A DNA stretch of 64,000 nucleotides from Novipirellula aureliae (lineage in GTDB: Bacteria; Planctomycetota; Planctomycetia; Pirellulales; Pirellulaceae): contig NZ_SJPY01000006.1 of assembly GCF_007860185.1 (NCBI RefSeq), positions 426,159-490,158 of the forward strand, written 5' to 3'. The notes below the pieces were generated by a model. It was not told the DNA's origin. It saw only the letters and a list, made by a program, of their open reading frames with translations, and did no database searches. Below, one piece after another: positions 35,571-43,578 of the stretch. Made by a program: the position numbers and the translations under genes. How positions within the stretch are numbered: the stretch's first letter is position 1; every line of letters begins with the position of its first letter.

Positions 35571-36902
35571 TCAGTCGCCACGGAGCTTTAGGCCGAGATC
35601 GGTCAATTTCTCACGGACCTCATTCAAACTCGTAACGCCGAAGTTTTTGCACTCCAACATCTCGTCGCCCGTTTTTCGCAGTAGCTCGCCGATCGTGTTG
35701 AGTTGCAATCGCGCCATGCACTTGCGAGCTCGGACCGACAAGTTCAAGTCCGAGATTGGGCGTTCCAAGAACGCTTGCTCGTCTTCGGACATGTGGCTGG
35801 TGTCAATGGGTGGATCTTTGCTCTTCTTTTCGTGAGCGAATTGTCCGAGTGCCAAACCTTTGCTGGTCAGCATTTCGCGGATTTCCACCAAGCTGGTCTC
35901 ACCAAAGTTCTTGCTGCTAAGCAACTCCGCTTCGGTCGAGCGAGTCAAATCGCCGATGGTGTCGATGCCCATCTTTTGCAGGCAGTTGCGGCTTCGAACG
36001 CTCAGTTCAAAGTTAGCAACCGGCATGTTCAACGTTTGGGCCAAACGATCATTTCGACGCTGAGCTTCTTCGTCGTAGAGCAAATTGCCCGTCGCCGCGG
36101 CATCTTTCAGGTACAGATTGGTCTGCGGGTGATCGGGATAGGACTCCAGGATCCGTCGATAGCAGCCTTGGGCTTTATCGAATTGATTGTTGTCCTCGTA
36201 GATCAGGCCAAGGTTGATCAGTGCACCAATGCCGGTTGGGAAGGCTTTCGTTGCACGCTCATAGAGCCGCAAGGCTTCTTCGTCGTTGCCCATTCGCTCG
36301 TTTTCGAGAGCCAAGCCGAACAGAGCGCCGGCATGGTTCTCATCGTTGCTGACGGCTCGTTGGTACAGCGCGAGTGCCTCTTCGAGTCGCTCGCCGACCA
36401 AAGCGACCGTCGCGGCTCGTTGGTACATGTACTCCGAGGTTTGCTCCGAGGGGCCAAAAATATTGTCGAGCAGTTCAAGGGCTTTGTCGACGCGGCCTGC
36501 GTAGCGATGAGCTTCAGCGATTCGGATATTGCAATCGTCGCTGTTGTAGCCCGACGTTTGGGCTTGCTGATAAAAAGAGATTGCCTCTTCGTATTGCCCC
36601 AACTCAAAATTCGCCCGTGCTAGATAAAAGAGCGACATCGCGCTTCCGTCTGCATTCTGTAGACGTTCTCGCGCATTGCGAAATTTACCGAGCAGGAACA
36701 AGCAAACACCGAGTTTGGTTTGAGCAGCAGGACTCAAGCCCTCCTGTTCCACCATTTCATTGACCGCATCTCGCAATTCGCCGAAATGAGCGTAATTCTC
36801 GGTAATCGCTGATCGAATCGCGGCCACATCCGATGGCCCAAACGAATTATTCGCCAGTACCATGTCTTTCAAATCGACCACATCGATATCGATTTCGTTC
36901 AT
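35571..36902 (-). CDS. TPR protein with two RNA polymerase alpha-CTD-like domains
   Basis: This protein of about 443 aa starts at ATG 36902, set by AGGAGA about 9 nt upstream. Residues about 60-285 consist of TPR repeats (ALELLDNIF, EEALALYQRAV, EEALRLYERATKAFP, DKAQGCYRRILESYP). Two copies of a helix-hairpin-helix module of alpha-CTD type follow: LSVRSRNCLQKMGIDTIGDL to KNFGETSLVEIREML, and LSVRARKCMARLQLNTIGEL to KNFGVTSLNEVREKL. The alpha CTD contacts UP-element DNA and activators, so this protein may bind DNA or regulators while TPRs bind partners. Such proteins are recurrent in planctomycetes, with unknown role. Confidence 0.88.
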   Translation of the reverse strand: MNEIDIDVVDLKDMVLANNSFGPSDVAAIRSAITENYAHFGELRDAVNEMVEQEGLSPAAQTKLGVCLFLLGKFRNARERLQNADGSAMSLFYLARANFELGQYEEAISFYQQAQTSGYNSDDCNIRIAEAHRYAGRVDKALELLDNIFGPSEQTSEYMYQRAATVALVGERLEEALALYQRAVSNDENHAGALFGLALENERMGNDEEALRLYERATKAFPTGIGALINLGLIYEDNNQFDKAQGCYRRILESYPDHPQTNLYLKDAAATGNLLYDEEAQRRNDRLAQTLNMPVANFELSVRSRNCLQKMGIDTIGDLTRSTEAELLSSKNFGETSLVEIREMLTSKGLALGQFAHEKKSKDPPIDTSHMSEDEQAFLERPISDLNLSVRARKCMARLQLNTIGELLRKTGDEMLECKNFGVTSLNEVREKLTDLGLKLRGD

Positions 36903-36947
36903 CGAGCTTTGTCTCCTGGACAAAAACGCATATTGTTAGCTGAAAAA

Positions 36948-37021
36948 AGCCAGCGGTGGGATTTGAACCCACAACCCTCGCATTACGAATGCGATGCTCT
37001 GCCAATTGAAGCTACGCCGGC
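36948..37021 (-). tRNA. tRNA-Thr(CGU)
   Basis: The minus strand folds into a full cloverleaf: acceptor GCCGGCG with CGCTGGC, D stem closed by GAGC, anticodon stem TCGCA/TGCGA with loop TTCGTAA (anticodon CGT), and T arm GTGGG TTCAAAT CCCAC. It decodes ACG. The CCA end is not encoded. It lies just upstream of the TPR/alpha-CTD gene. Confidence 0.93.
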
Positions 37022-37235
37022 GACGATCGCCCAAAAAACGAAACGATTTTTCGATCTTCGGCGACACGATAAGAAAATACGCGATAAACGTGTTTTTCGT
37101 CAAGAGGCACGTTTTGTGCCGAATGATAGTAATAGAGTGCTGTTTTGTCGAGAGCAGCTGGCGAATTGCCAACGTCGCGAGCATGCGAACCGAAACTGTG
37201 GCGTTCCCACCCTAAGATTAACCGTTCCAATCGTT

Positions 37236-37261
37236 AAACGCTACAGTAATTTGTAGCGTTT
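37236..37261. other. Perfect 10-bp stem hairpin upstream of the DUF11-type lipoprotein
   Basis: AAACGCTACA and TGTAGCGTTT surround GTAATT, about 140 bp before the lipoprotein start. It may be the end of the preceding transcript or a leader structure. The remaining 37022-37401 stretch shows no gene. Confidence 0.5.
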
Positions 37262-37401
37262 AGGCAACATTCGGTGTTGTTTTTCGGCATCATCGTCATC
37301 TTTTACGTGCTAGGGTTCTTTGGACAAATTGTGTCCGCGACGAAACCCAACCCGCAAAGGACGTCTGGGTCGCTTTCTCCAGACGATGACTGAATAGCTC
37401 A

Positions 37402-40281
37402 ATGAACCCAAACGCGATCACCCGGAAACCAAAGGCACGAAAAGACAGGACCGTCGGTCGCGTCTTGACGCTGGCGGTTCTGTTGCTGGTCAGCGTTTCA
37501 AGTGGCTGCTCCCAACTGCGATTGCCCGCCATCGATCCGACAGGCTCTTGCCTGTTTTCCCCCTTGCCGACGACGACGACCTTAGCCCTCCCCGGATGTG
37601 CTGGCGAAGGCTGTTTGAGCGGATTGAAATCGTGCTTGTGCCCATCCTGCATTGCCAATCCTCTCGCAGAGAACAGCGGTTGCAACTGCTTCGGTTGCCT
37701 AGGCGGCCTCGGTTGCCTCGCTCGACCGTTCTCAGGATTCCCTGATCCTGCATTTCCCGAACCGGAACCGCCACCGCCATGCTCGGCTCCCGGGGCGGGC
37801 GTCGCTAGCGGTGCCACTGGACCTGCGGAACCGTGCGTGCCGGGACCAACATGCGGTCCCGAATGCCAACAAGGACCTCCGGCTGTATTGTTTGGTTCCG
37901 AGATCGGCGAACAAGACAGCTGCAAACTACCCGATTCGGGCGAACGTGGGTGTATTCTGTTATCACCCCAAAAAATCGTCGCTCCCGTCGGTGGCGAAGT
38001 CATACTTCTATCGGGCATTTGTGGACCAGACGGTTACCTTCAAATGGGACAACCACTCGAGTGGATGTTGACGCCCGACTCGGTCGGCACATTTATCCAG
38101 GTCGGTGATGACGATCCCGGTATGCTGCACCAACTCGCAGGCATGAAGAAGGCTGAAAAGCATGACCCGTCGTATGCACATGGGGTCACCAGTACAAAAC
38201 GAACACTGATCACTCGCGGCAACCTCGACCGCAGCGATGATGTGCTATTAGAAAAAGGCCAAACCTGGTTGTCGTTAAGTAGCCCGAGCGAAGGAACCAG
38301 CCGGGTGACGGTGTTAGCCCCCGAAAGTGAATGCTGGGATCAACGCAAAGCGACCGCTACGATCTACTGGATCGACGCTCGTTGGCAATTCCCGAACAAT
38401 CAATCGGAGATGGCGGGAACGCCCGTTTCGCTCAACACTCGCGTCACCCGAGCCGAAGGTGCTTTGCCTGCGATTGGATGGACGGTCCGCTACGAAATTC
38501 AAAATCCAAGCATCGCCTCGTTCGCTGGCACAAACGCTTCCTCGGTCGTCGAAGTCAAAGTCGATGAATCGGGAAACGCCGGTGCAACGTTAAACCCAAC
38601 GCCAGGAACCAGTGGCACGACAGCGGTCAAGATTGAGGTGATCCGCCCCGGCGGAGCGTCCGACAACATGCCGACGATGACGCTCGGTAGCGGGAATGCC
38701 AACGTCACATGGAGTTCACCACAATTGAGAATCGAAGCGGCAGGTCCCGAAGTGGCCAGCTTCGAAGTGCCGTATGAAATCGTTGCTCGCCTCTCTAATC
38801 CAGGAGACCAAGCGGCCAACAATGTTCGTGTCAGTGTTGAGCTGCCACCGGGAACTCGAACCGTTAGCGCGGACACGTTCGCACAAGTGCTGCCCAACGC
38901 AGTCGTCTGGGAAATTGGCACCTTGCCGCCCCAACAACAACTCGATCTGTTCATGACGGTCTCATCCCAATCACCCGTTGCGATGATCTTTCAAGCTCGC
39001 GGAGATGCCGGGTTGGTTTCCGAATCAACGGTACGCGTCGACATTTACCGCCCGTCCTTGACGATCACCGCGACACCGCTGCAAGATCGCTACGAAGCTG
39101 GACAAGAGGTAACGTTCAATATCGATGTCAAGAACACGGGCGAGCGTCCACTTAGCGATGTTCAACTGAAAGCTTTTGGCGACGAAGGGATGTTGCAAAC
39201 CGAAAAAGGAATCCGAGACGTTGGCAACAACAAATCGGACGGCCCGCTGCAACCGGGCCAGACTTGGGAAACCAGTGTCAACTATACACCGACACGCGCC
39301 GGTCGACGCTGCGTTCGATTCGAAGGGCTCGCCGAAGGCGGTCAACGTGCTCAGACGCAAAGCTGTGTAACGGTTATCAATCCTGTTCCACCACCACCTG
39401 CCTTGACCGTTCGACTCGATGGCAAAGACCGCGTCCAAGTGGGCGATCGAGTCCTGCTTCGTGCATACATTACCAACTCGGGCAAAGTGCCGCTTCGTAA
39501 TACCGAGGTGAGGTTGACTTACGATCCGCAGCTTCAACTATTGCAAGCGACCGAAGGAGCCGAACCACCACGGATGGGACAGTTGACCGTACGATGGCCA
39601 ATTGAAAGCTTAGCGGTCAGCGAGACGAAAACGCTTGAAGCTCAATTCGAAGCGGTGGCAACAAGCCCGCAATCGCAAGCCCGTCTATCGGCAACCAGCC
39701 GAGATGGAACGACGGCTCAAACCGATTTGGCGTTCGCCATTGTCGCGGGGGCGCCGCCGGTCGCACCGCCTACCGCAGCACCACCGAGTCTACCACCCGT
39801 ATTGCCACCACCCGCGATCCCAGGTGGTCCAGGGTTAACACCACCACAAAATTCCAATCAACCGGTTGCACCATCGCTTCCACCGTCCGCGGGAATCAAT
39901 GATTCCACAAGCGGTCAAGTGAAAGTCGAAATCTTTGGACGCGATAATCCTGTCCAAGTAGGTGAACCGATTCGATATACGTTAAGAGTGACCAATGATT
40001 CGAACCAAAACGACGGTGAAGTGAGCGTCAAGTTCAATTTGCCGACCGGGGTTCGTATCGATTCGATTGCCCAGCGACGGAGTCCCGTCGGTGGTCAATA
40101 CGAAATCAAGGCTGGCGAGGTTTACCTGGCCGACATCCGCTCGATGCGGCCAGGCGAAACCGTTGAATACGATCTCGTCTTAATCAGCAATCTGCCACAG
40201 CAAATCGAATTGACGGTCGAATCGGTCAGCCGAGCAGGTCGTGGTGGCAGCGACCGAGTCACCACCGAGGTGATTCCCTAA
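37402..40281 (+). CDS. Large Cys-rich envelope lipoprotein with DUF11-type repeats
   Basis: This 959-aa protein has a basic N-terminus, a hydrophobic stretch (LTLAVLLLVSVSSGC) and a lipobox-like SSG-C36, so a lipid-modified Cys is likely. Residues about 36-175 are rich in Cys, Pro and Gly (GCAGEGC, SCLCPSC, GCNCFGC). From about 440 on, several immunoglobulin-like DUF11 modules appear (FEVPYEIVARLSNPGDQAANN; LTITATPLQDRYEAGQEVTF; DGKDRVQVGDRVLLRAY; VEIFGRDNPVQVGEPIRYTL), separated by a Pro-rich linker near 785-835. It is probably an outer-layer structural protein. The protein wall of planctomycetes and such Cys-rich repeats make this plausible, but it is not proven. Confidence 0.85.
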   Translation: MNPNAITRKPKARKDRTVGRVLTLAVLLLVSVSSGCSQLRLPAIDPTGSCLFSPLPTTTTLALPGCAGEGCLSGLKSCLCPSCIANPLAENSGCNCFGCLGGLGCLARPFSGFPDPAFPEPEPPPPCSAPGAGVASGATGPAEPCVPGPTCGPECQQGPPAVLFGSEIGEQDSCKLPDSGERGCILLSPQKIVAPVGGEVILLSGICGPDGYLQMGQPLEWMLTPDSVGTFIQVGDDDPGMLHQLAGMKKAEKHDPSYAHGVTSTKRTLITRGNLDRSDDVLLEKGQTWLSLSSPSEGTSRVTVLAPESECWDQRKATATIYWIDARWQFPNNQSEMAGTPVSLNTRVTRAEGALPAIGWTVRYEIQNPSIASFAGTNASSVVEVKVDESGNAGATLNPTPGTSGTTAVKIEVIRPGGASDNMPTMTLGSGNANVTWSSPQLRIEAAGPEVASFEVPYEIVARLSNPGDQAANNVRVSVELPPGTRTVSADTFAQVLPNAVVWEIGTLPPQQQLDLFMTVSSQSPVAMIFQARGDAGLVSESTVRVDIYRPSLTITATPLQDRYEAGQEVTFNIDVKNTGERPLSDVQLKAFGDEGMLQTEKGIRDVGNNKSDGPLQPGQTWETSVNYTPTRAGRRCVRFEGLAEGGQRAQTQSCVTVINPVPPPPALTVRLDGKDRVQVGDRVLLRAYITNSGKVPLRNTEVRLTYDPQLQLLQATEGAEPPRMGQLTVRWPIESLAVSETKTLEAQFEAVATSPQSQARLSATSRDGTTAQTDLAFAIVAGAPPVAPPTAAPPSLPPVLPPPAIPGGPGLTPPQNSNQPVAPSLPPSAGINDSTSGQVKVEIFGRDNPVQVGEPIRYTLRVTNDSNQNDGEVSVKFNLPTGVRIDSIAQRRSPVGGQYEIKAGEVYLADIRSMRPGETVEYDLVLISNLPQQIELTVESVSRAGRGGSDRVTTEVIP

Positions 40282-40295
40282 GGGGGCGGATCGGC

Positions 40296-40393
40296 AATGC
40301 GTAGTGGATCTTGTTAAAGATCCCCTCAAGCAATGCGTAGTGGATCTTGTTAAAGATCCCCTCAAGCACGGGATCTTTAACAAGATCCACTAC
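40296..40393. repeat. Two direct and one inverted GTAGTGGATCTTGTTAAAGATCC repeat
   Basis: Two 35-36-bp direct copies (CAATGCGTAGTGGATC, then TTGTTAAAGATCCCCTCAAG) are followed by an inverted copy ending GATCCACTAC at 40393. The cluster sits between the convergent lipoprotein and kinase genes, so it may end transcripts from both sides. Single copies lie at 16127, 18581 and, more degenerate, at 28771. Confidence 0.75.
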
Positions 40394-40462
40394 CCCAATT
40401 GTCGCGAAGTAGCATCCGTGGCGGCGATAACGGTGTAGACGGGTGGCCCAGCCAACCTCGCC

Positions 40463-41428
40463 TCACGCGATCGCCTGGATCGCTTCGATAAAATCACGCA
40501 TGAACTGGTAGCGATTTCCAGGGCGTTTTTGCAACGCTTTCATGACTACCTCGTCCGCCAACTTGGGGATATTGCGATCGGGTGAACGTTCGCTTGGCGG
40601 CAGGATTTCTTTGTTTTGAATGTTATCAAACGTCTCGTTAATATCGGCACCACGAAACGGCTCGCGAATCGCCAACGTTTCATAAAGGGTTACGCCAGCA
40701 CTGAAGATATCGGAGCGTTCGTCGATCCCTCGGCTTCCGCTGACTTGCTCCGGCGACATGTATAATGGCGTGCCCGGACGCTGGCCCCCTCCGGTCAGCG
40801 TTTTCAGTTGTTGGGTTTCCGTTTCTTCGGTGGTCAAAACGCTTCGGTTTAGCGGTACGTTGTCGTCGGCTTGTCCCCAAACCTTGGCAACGCCCCAATC
40901 GAGCAGGATGACCTCTCCGAAATTGCCTACCCAAATGTTTTCGGGTTTCACGTCACGATGGATCACACCGCGAGCGTGTGCGTAGGCAAGTGCTTGGCAA
41001 GCTCCGACAACGATGTCCAACCGCCGCTGCATCGGAAAGGCATCGATTGTGTCCTGGTCACCCTGTGCAATGCGTTTAAGGATTTCGAACAAGTTTTCGC
41101 CCGAGATCCGTTTCATCACAAAGTAGATTCCCTGCTCGCTATCGCTACCGATATCATAGACGGGCACCGTGTTGGGATGCTGCAATTGTGCGGTAACGCG
41201 TGCTTCCCGGAGAATTCGTCGCTGCTCTCGTCGATCGAGACGCTTTTCGGGGAGCAGCATTTTGACGGCAACCGTGCGGCCCGTGATGGGATCAAAACCA
41301 GCTCGCAAAACAGCGCTCCCCCCCTTGGCCATGTCCCGCATACTGGTGTAGCGGGCCAAGCCGGGAGGAACATTTTGCGGTAAATCGGGATCCGTACCGG
41401 ACAGAATAATAGTGGGTTCGTTGATCAT
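40463..41428 (-). CDS. Soluble Ser/Thr protein kinase with DWG in place of DFG
   Basis: A protein of about 321 aa from ATG 41428 (an upstream start at 41464 would add 12 residues). In the longer numbering the kinase landmarks are a Gly-poor MAKGGSAVL loop near 46, K68 in VAVK, E87, HRD at 169-171 with KPEN, and DWG at 189-191 in place of DFG, then GTPLYMSPEQ. The remaining motifs are intact, so activity is likely. No transmembrane segment or extra sensor domain is present, unlike the kinase at 1999. DWG is seen in a subset of bacterial kinases. Its targets are unknown. Confidence 0.9.
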   Translation of the reverse strand: MINEPTIILSGTDPDLPQNVPPGLARYTSMRDMAKGGSAVLRAGFDPITGRTVAVKMLLPEKRLDRREQRRILREARVTAQLQHPNTVPVYDIGSDSEQGIYFVMKRISGENLFEILKRIAQGDQDTIDAFPMQRRLDIVVGACQALAYAHARGVIHRDVKPENIWVGNFGEVILLDWGVAKVWGQADDNVPLNRSVLTTEETETQQLKTLTGGGQRPGTPLYMSPEQVSGSRGIDERSDIFSAGVTLYETLAIREPFRGADINETFDNIQNKEILPPSERSPDRNIPKLADEVVMKALQKRPGNRYQFMRDFIEAIQAIA

Positions 41429-41509
41429 CGATCCATTGTAAGCAAAAAGCGGAGTGGACTGCACCCATGTTGGCTATGGAAAACCAAAGGGCGTCAAAAA
41501 CGACAACAG

Positions 41510-43423
41510 CTACACATCGATTTCTTCGGCGTCTTCCGCTCGTTCCATGATAAATCGGAAGCGTGCGGAAGCGTCACGCCCCATCAAGTCACTAATCACT
41601 CGGTCGGTTTCCAGATGATCATCCACTTCCACCTTCAGCAACCGCCGCGTTTTCGGGTTCAGCGTGGTTTCCCAAAGCACCTTGGGCATCATCTCGCCAA
41701 GCCCCTTGAACCGTGTGATCTCCGGTTTCGCTCGCGTGCCATGCTCTTCCATGATCTGTTCGCGGTGCTCTTCGTCCTTTGCCCAATACGTTTCTTTGCC
41801 GATATCAATACGATAGAGCGGCGGCACGGCAATGAACAAATTCCCCTCTGCAATCAACCCTGGCATGTGTCGGTAGAAAAACGTCAACAACAGCGTCGTG
41901 ATATGATGCCCATCGGAATCAGCATCGGCTAGCAGGATGACCTTCTTGTACCTCAGAGTGGCCAGATTCATGCTGGCCCCAATGCCGCAACCGAGCGAGG
42001 CGATCATGTCCTGGATTTCTTTGTTGTCCAAGATTTTCTTGAGCGTTGCACTTTCGGTATTGAGCACCTTCCCACGTAGTGGCAATATCGCTTGTGTATT
42101 TCGGTCGCGGCCCTGCTTGGCGCTGCCGCCTGCCGAATCACCTTCGACGATAAACAACTCGGATCCCGCTTTGCCGCTGGCCAAGCAATCGCTCAACTTC
42201 CCAGGCAGCATGGTTCGCTTTGCGCCCCCTTTTCGCGAGACCGCATCCGCAGCAGCCCGAGACGCCGCGCGGGCACGAGCCGACGCGATGATGCGTGCAA
42301 TGATCGAGTCGGCTATCGAACGATTGTTGTTCATCCACTGCTCCATCGCTGGACGCACCGATGCTTCGACCAAAGCCTGAGTTTCAGGATTGTTAAGCTT
42401 GTCTTTGGTTTGCCCTTGAAATTGAGGCTCTGCGATAAAGATCGAAATGATCGCAACCAATCCTTCGCGGATGTCCTCGTGGGTGATCTTGACCCCGCGA
42501 GGCGTCAAGCTATGCGTGTCGATGTAATTCCGAACCGCTTTATTGAGTCCGCTGCGAAGCCCGTTTTCGTGCGTCCCACCGCTGCCGGTTGGGATGCCAT
42601 TGACGTAACTGCGAACATGCTCGTCCGTCGACTCGGTCCACTGAAGCGTTAGTTCCAATCGTATGTCATCATCCTTGCGAAGGATGAACGGTGTTTCGTG
42701 AATCGGACGAGCTTTGCGATCCTTTAGTACTTTCGCCAGAAAGTCGACGATACCTTGCTCATGCAAGAACGTCTCTTTGGTTTTGGCTGCTTCATCGATG
42801 TACGTCACCTTCACACCGCGATGCAGAAAGCTAACCGTTTCGAGTCGCGAGCGAATGGTATCGCTATCGAAATCGATCTTTGGAAAGATCGTCGGATCGG
42901 GTGAGAAGGTGATCGTCGTTCCCGTTCCCCGCACCGCTCCTTTGAGTTTTTGGATCTTGGTCTTGACTTGCCCCCGTTCAAAAATCATCCGGTATTGTGC
43001 CCCATTGCGGCGGACAATGGCGGTCAATTCTTTCGACAACGCATTAACGACCGACGCACCGACGCCGTGAAGTCCGCCAGCGGTTTTGTAGTTGCCACCA
43101 TCAAATTTGCCGCCCGCATGCAGGACGGTGAGCACCATTTCAAGAGCTGGCTTTTTCGTTTTGGGATGCCGGTCAACGGGAATGCCGCGGCCATTGTCGC
43201 TAACGGTAATCGACGAACCGTCTTTGTGCAGCGTCACACTAATCTCCGAGGCGTGACCGTTCATCGCTTCGTCAACGGAGTTGTCAACAATCTCCCAAAT
43301 CAAATGGTGCAGCCCCGACATACCGACCCCGCCGATATACATCCCCGGTCGTTTTCGGACAGGATCGAGCCCTTCGAGGGCGGTGATGTCTTTGGCGCTA
43401 TAGGATTTCGTAACCGTGCTCAT
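41510..43423 (-). CDS. Type IIA topoisomerase subunit B (GyrB/ParE)
   Basis: This protein of about 637 aa starts MSTVTKSYSAKDITALEGL at ATG 43423 (open frame continues to 43552 but reads as leader). The GHKL ATPase has EIVDNSVDEA, DNGRGIPVD and GGLHGVGASVVNALS. The Toprim domain has VEGDSAGGSAKQGRD and DADSDGHHIT, and the end has TRFKGLGEM. It binds ATP and DNA in a complex with the A subunit encoded 155 bp upstream. Without the C-terminal A-subunit comparison, gyrase and topoisomerase IV cannot be separated on this subunit alone. Confidence 0.93.
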   Translation of the reverse strand: MSTVTKSYSAKDITALEGLDPVRKRPGMYIGGVGMSGLHHLIWEIVDNSVDEAMNGHASEISVTLHKDGSSITVSDNGRGIPVDRHPKTKKPALEMVLTVLHAGGKFDGGNYKTAGGLHGVGASVVNALSKELTAIVRRNGAQYRMIFERGQVKTKIQKLKGAVRGTGTTITFSPDPTIFPKIDFDSDTIRSRLETVSFLHRGVKVTYIDEAAKTKETFLHEQGIVDFLAKVLKDRKARPIHETPFILRKDDDIRLELTLQWTESTDEHVRSYVNGIPTGSGGTHENGLRSGLNKAVRNYIDTHSLTPRGVKITHEDIREGLVAIISIFIAEPQFQGQTKDKLNNPETQALVEASVRPAMEQWMNNNRSIADSIIARIIASARARAASRAAADAVSRKGGAKRTMLPGKLSDCLASGKAGSELFIVEGDSAGGSAKQGRDRNTQAILPLRGKVLNTESATLKKILDNKEIQDMIASLGCGIGASMNLATLRYKKVILLADADSDGHHITTLLLTFFYRHMPGLIAEGNLFIAVPPLYRIDIGKETYWAKDEEHREQIMEEHGTRAKPEITRFKGLGEMMPKVLWETTLNPKTRRLLKVEVDDHLETDRVISDLMGRDASARFRFIMERAEDAEEIDV

Positions 43424-43578
43424 TGCATTTCTTGTGAATACGTTTCGTTTAAAAATTGGTCGGCGAGTGATGTCGCGTCCTGTCATGCCGAAGGCCGATA
43501 GGTTAAAAGCCCCCGACCCGTGAATCAGGAGTTCGTCTTGAGGTTCTTCCACAAGCCCCGATAGGGGACGACTGGAAA

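Noticed and set aside
36909-37256. Open frame across the tRNA-Thr region on the plus strand
   Set aside because: The N-terminal SQRWDLNPQPSHYECDALP pattern is the well-known translation of a tRNA gene.
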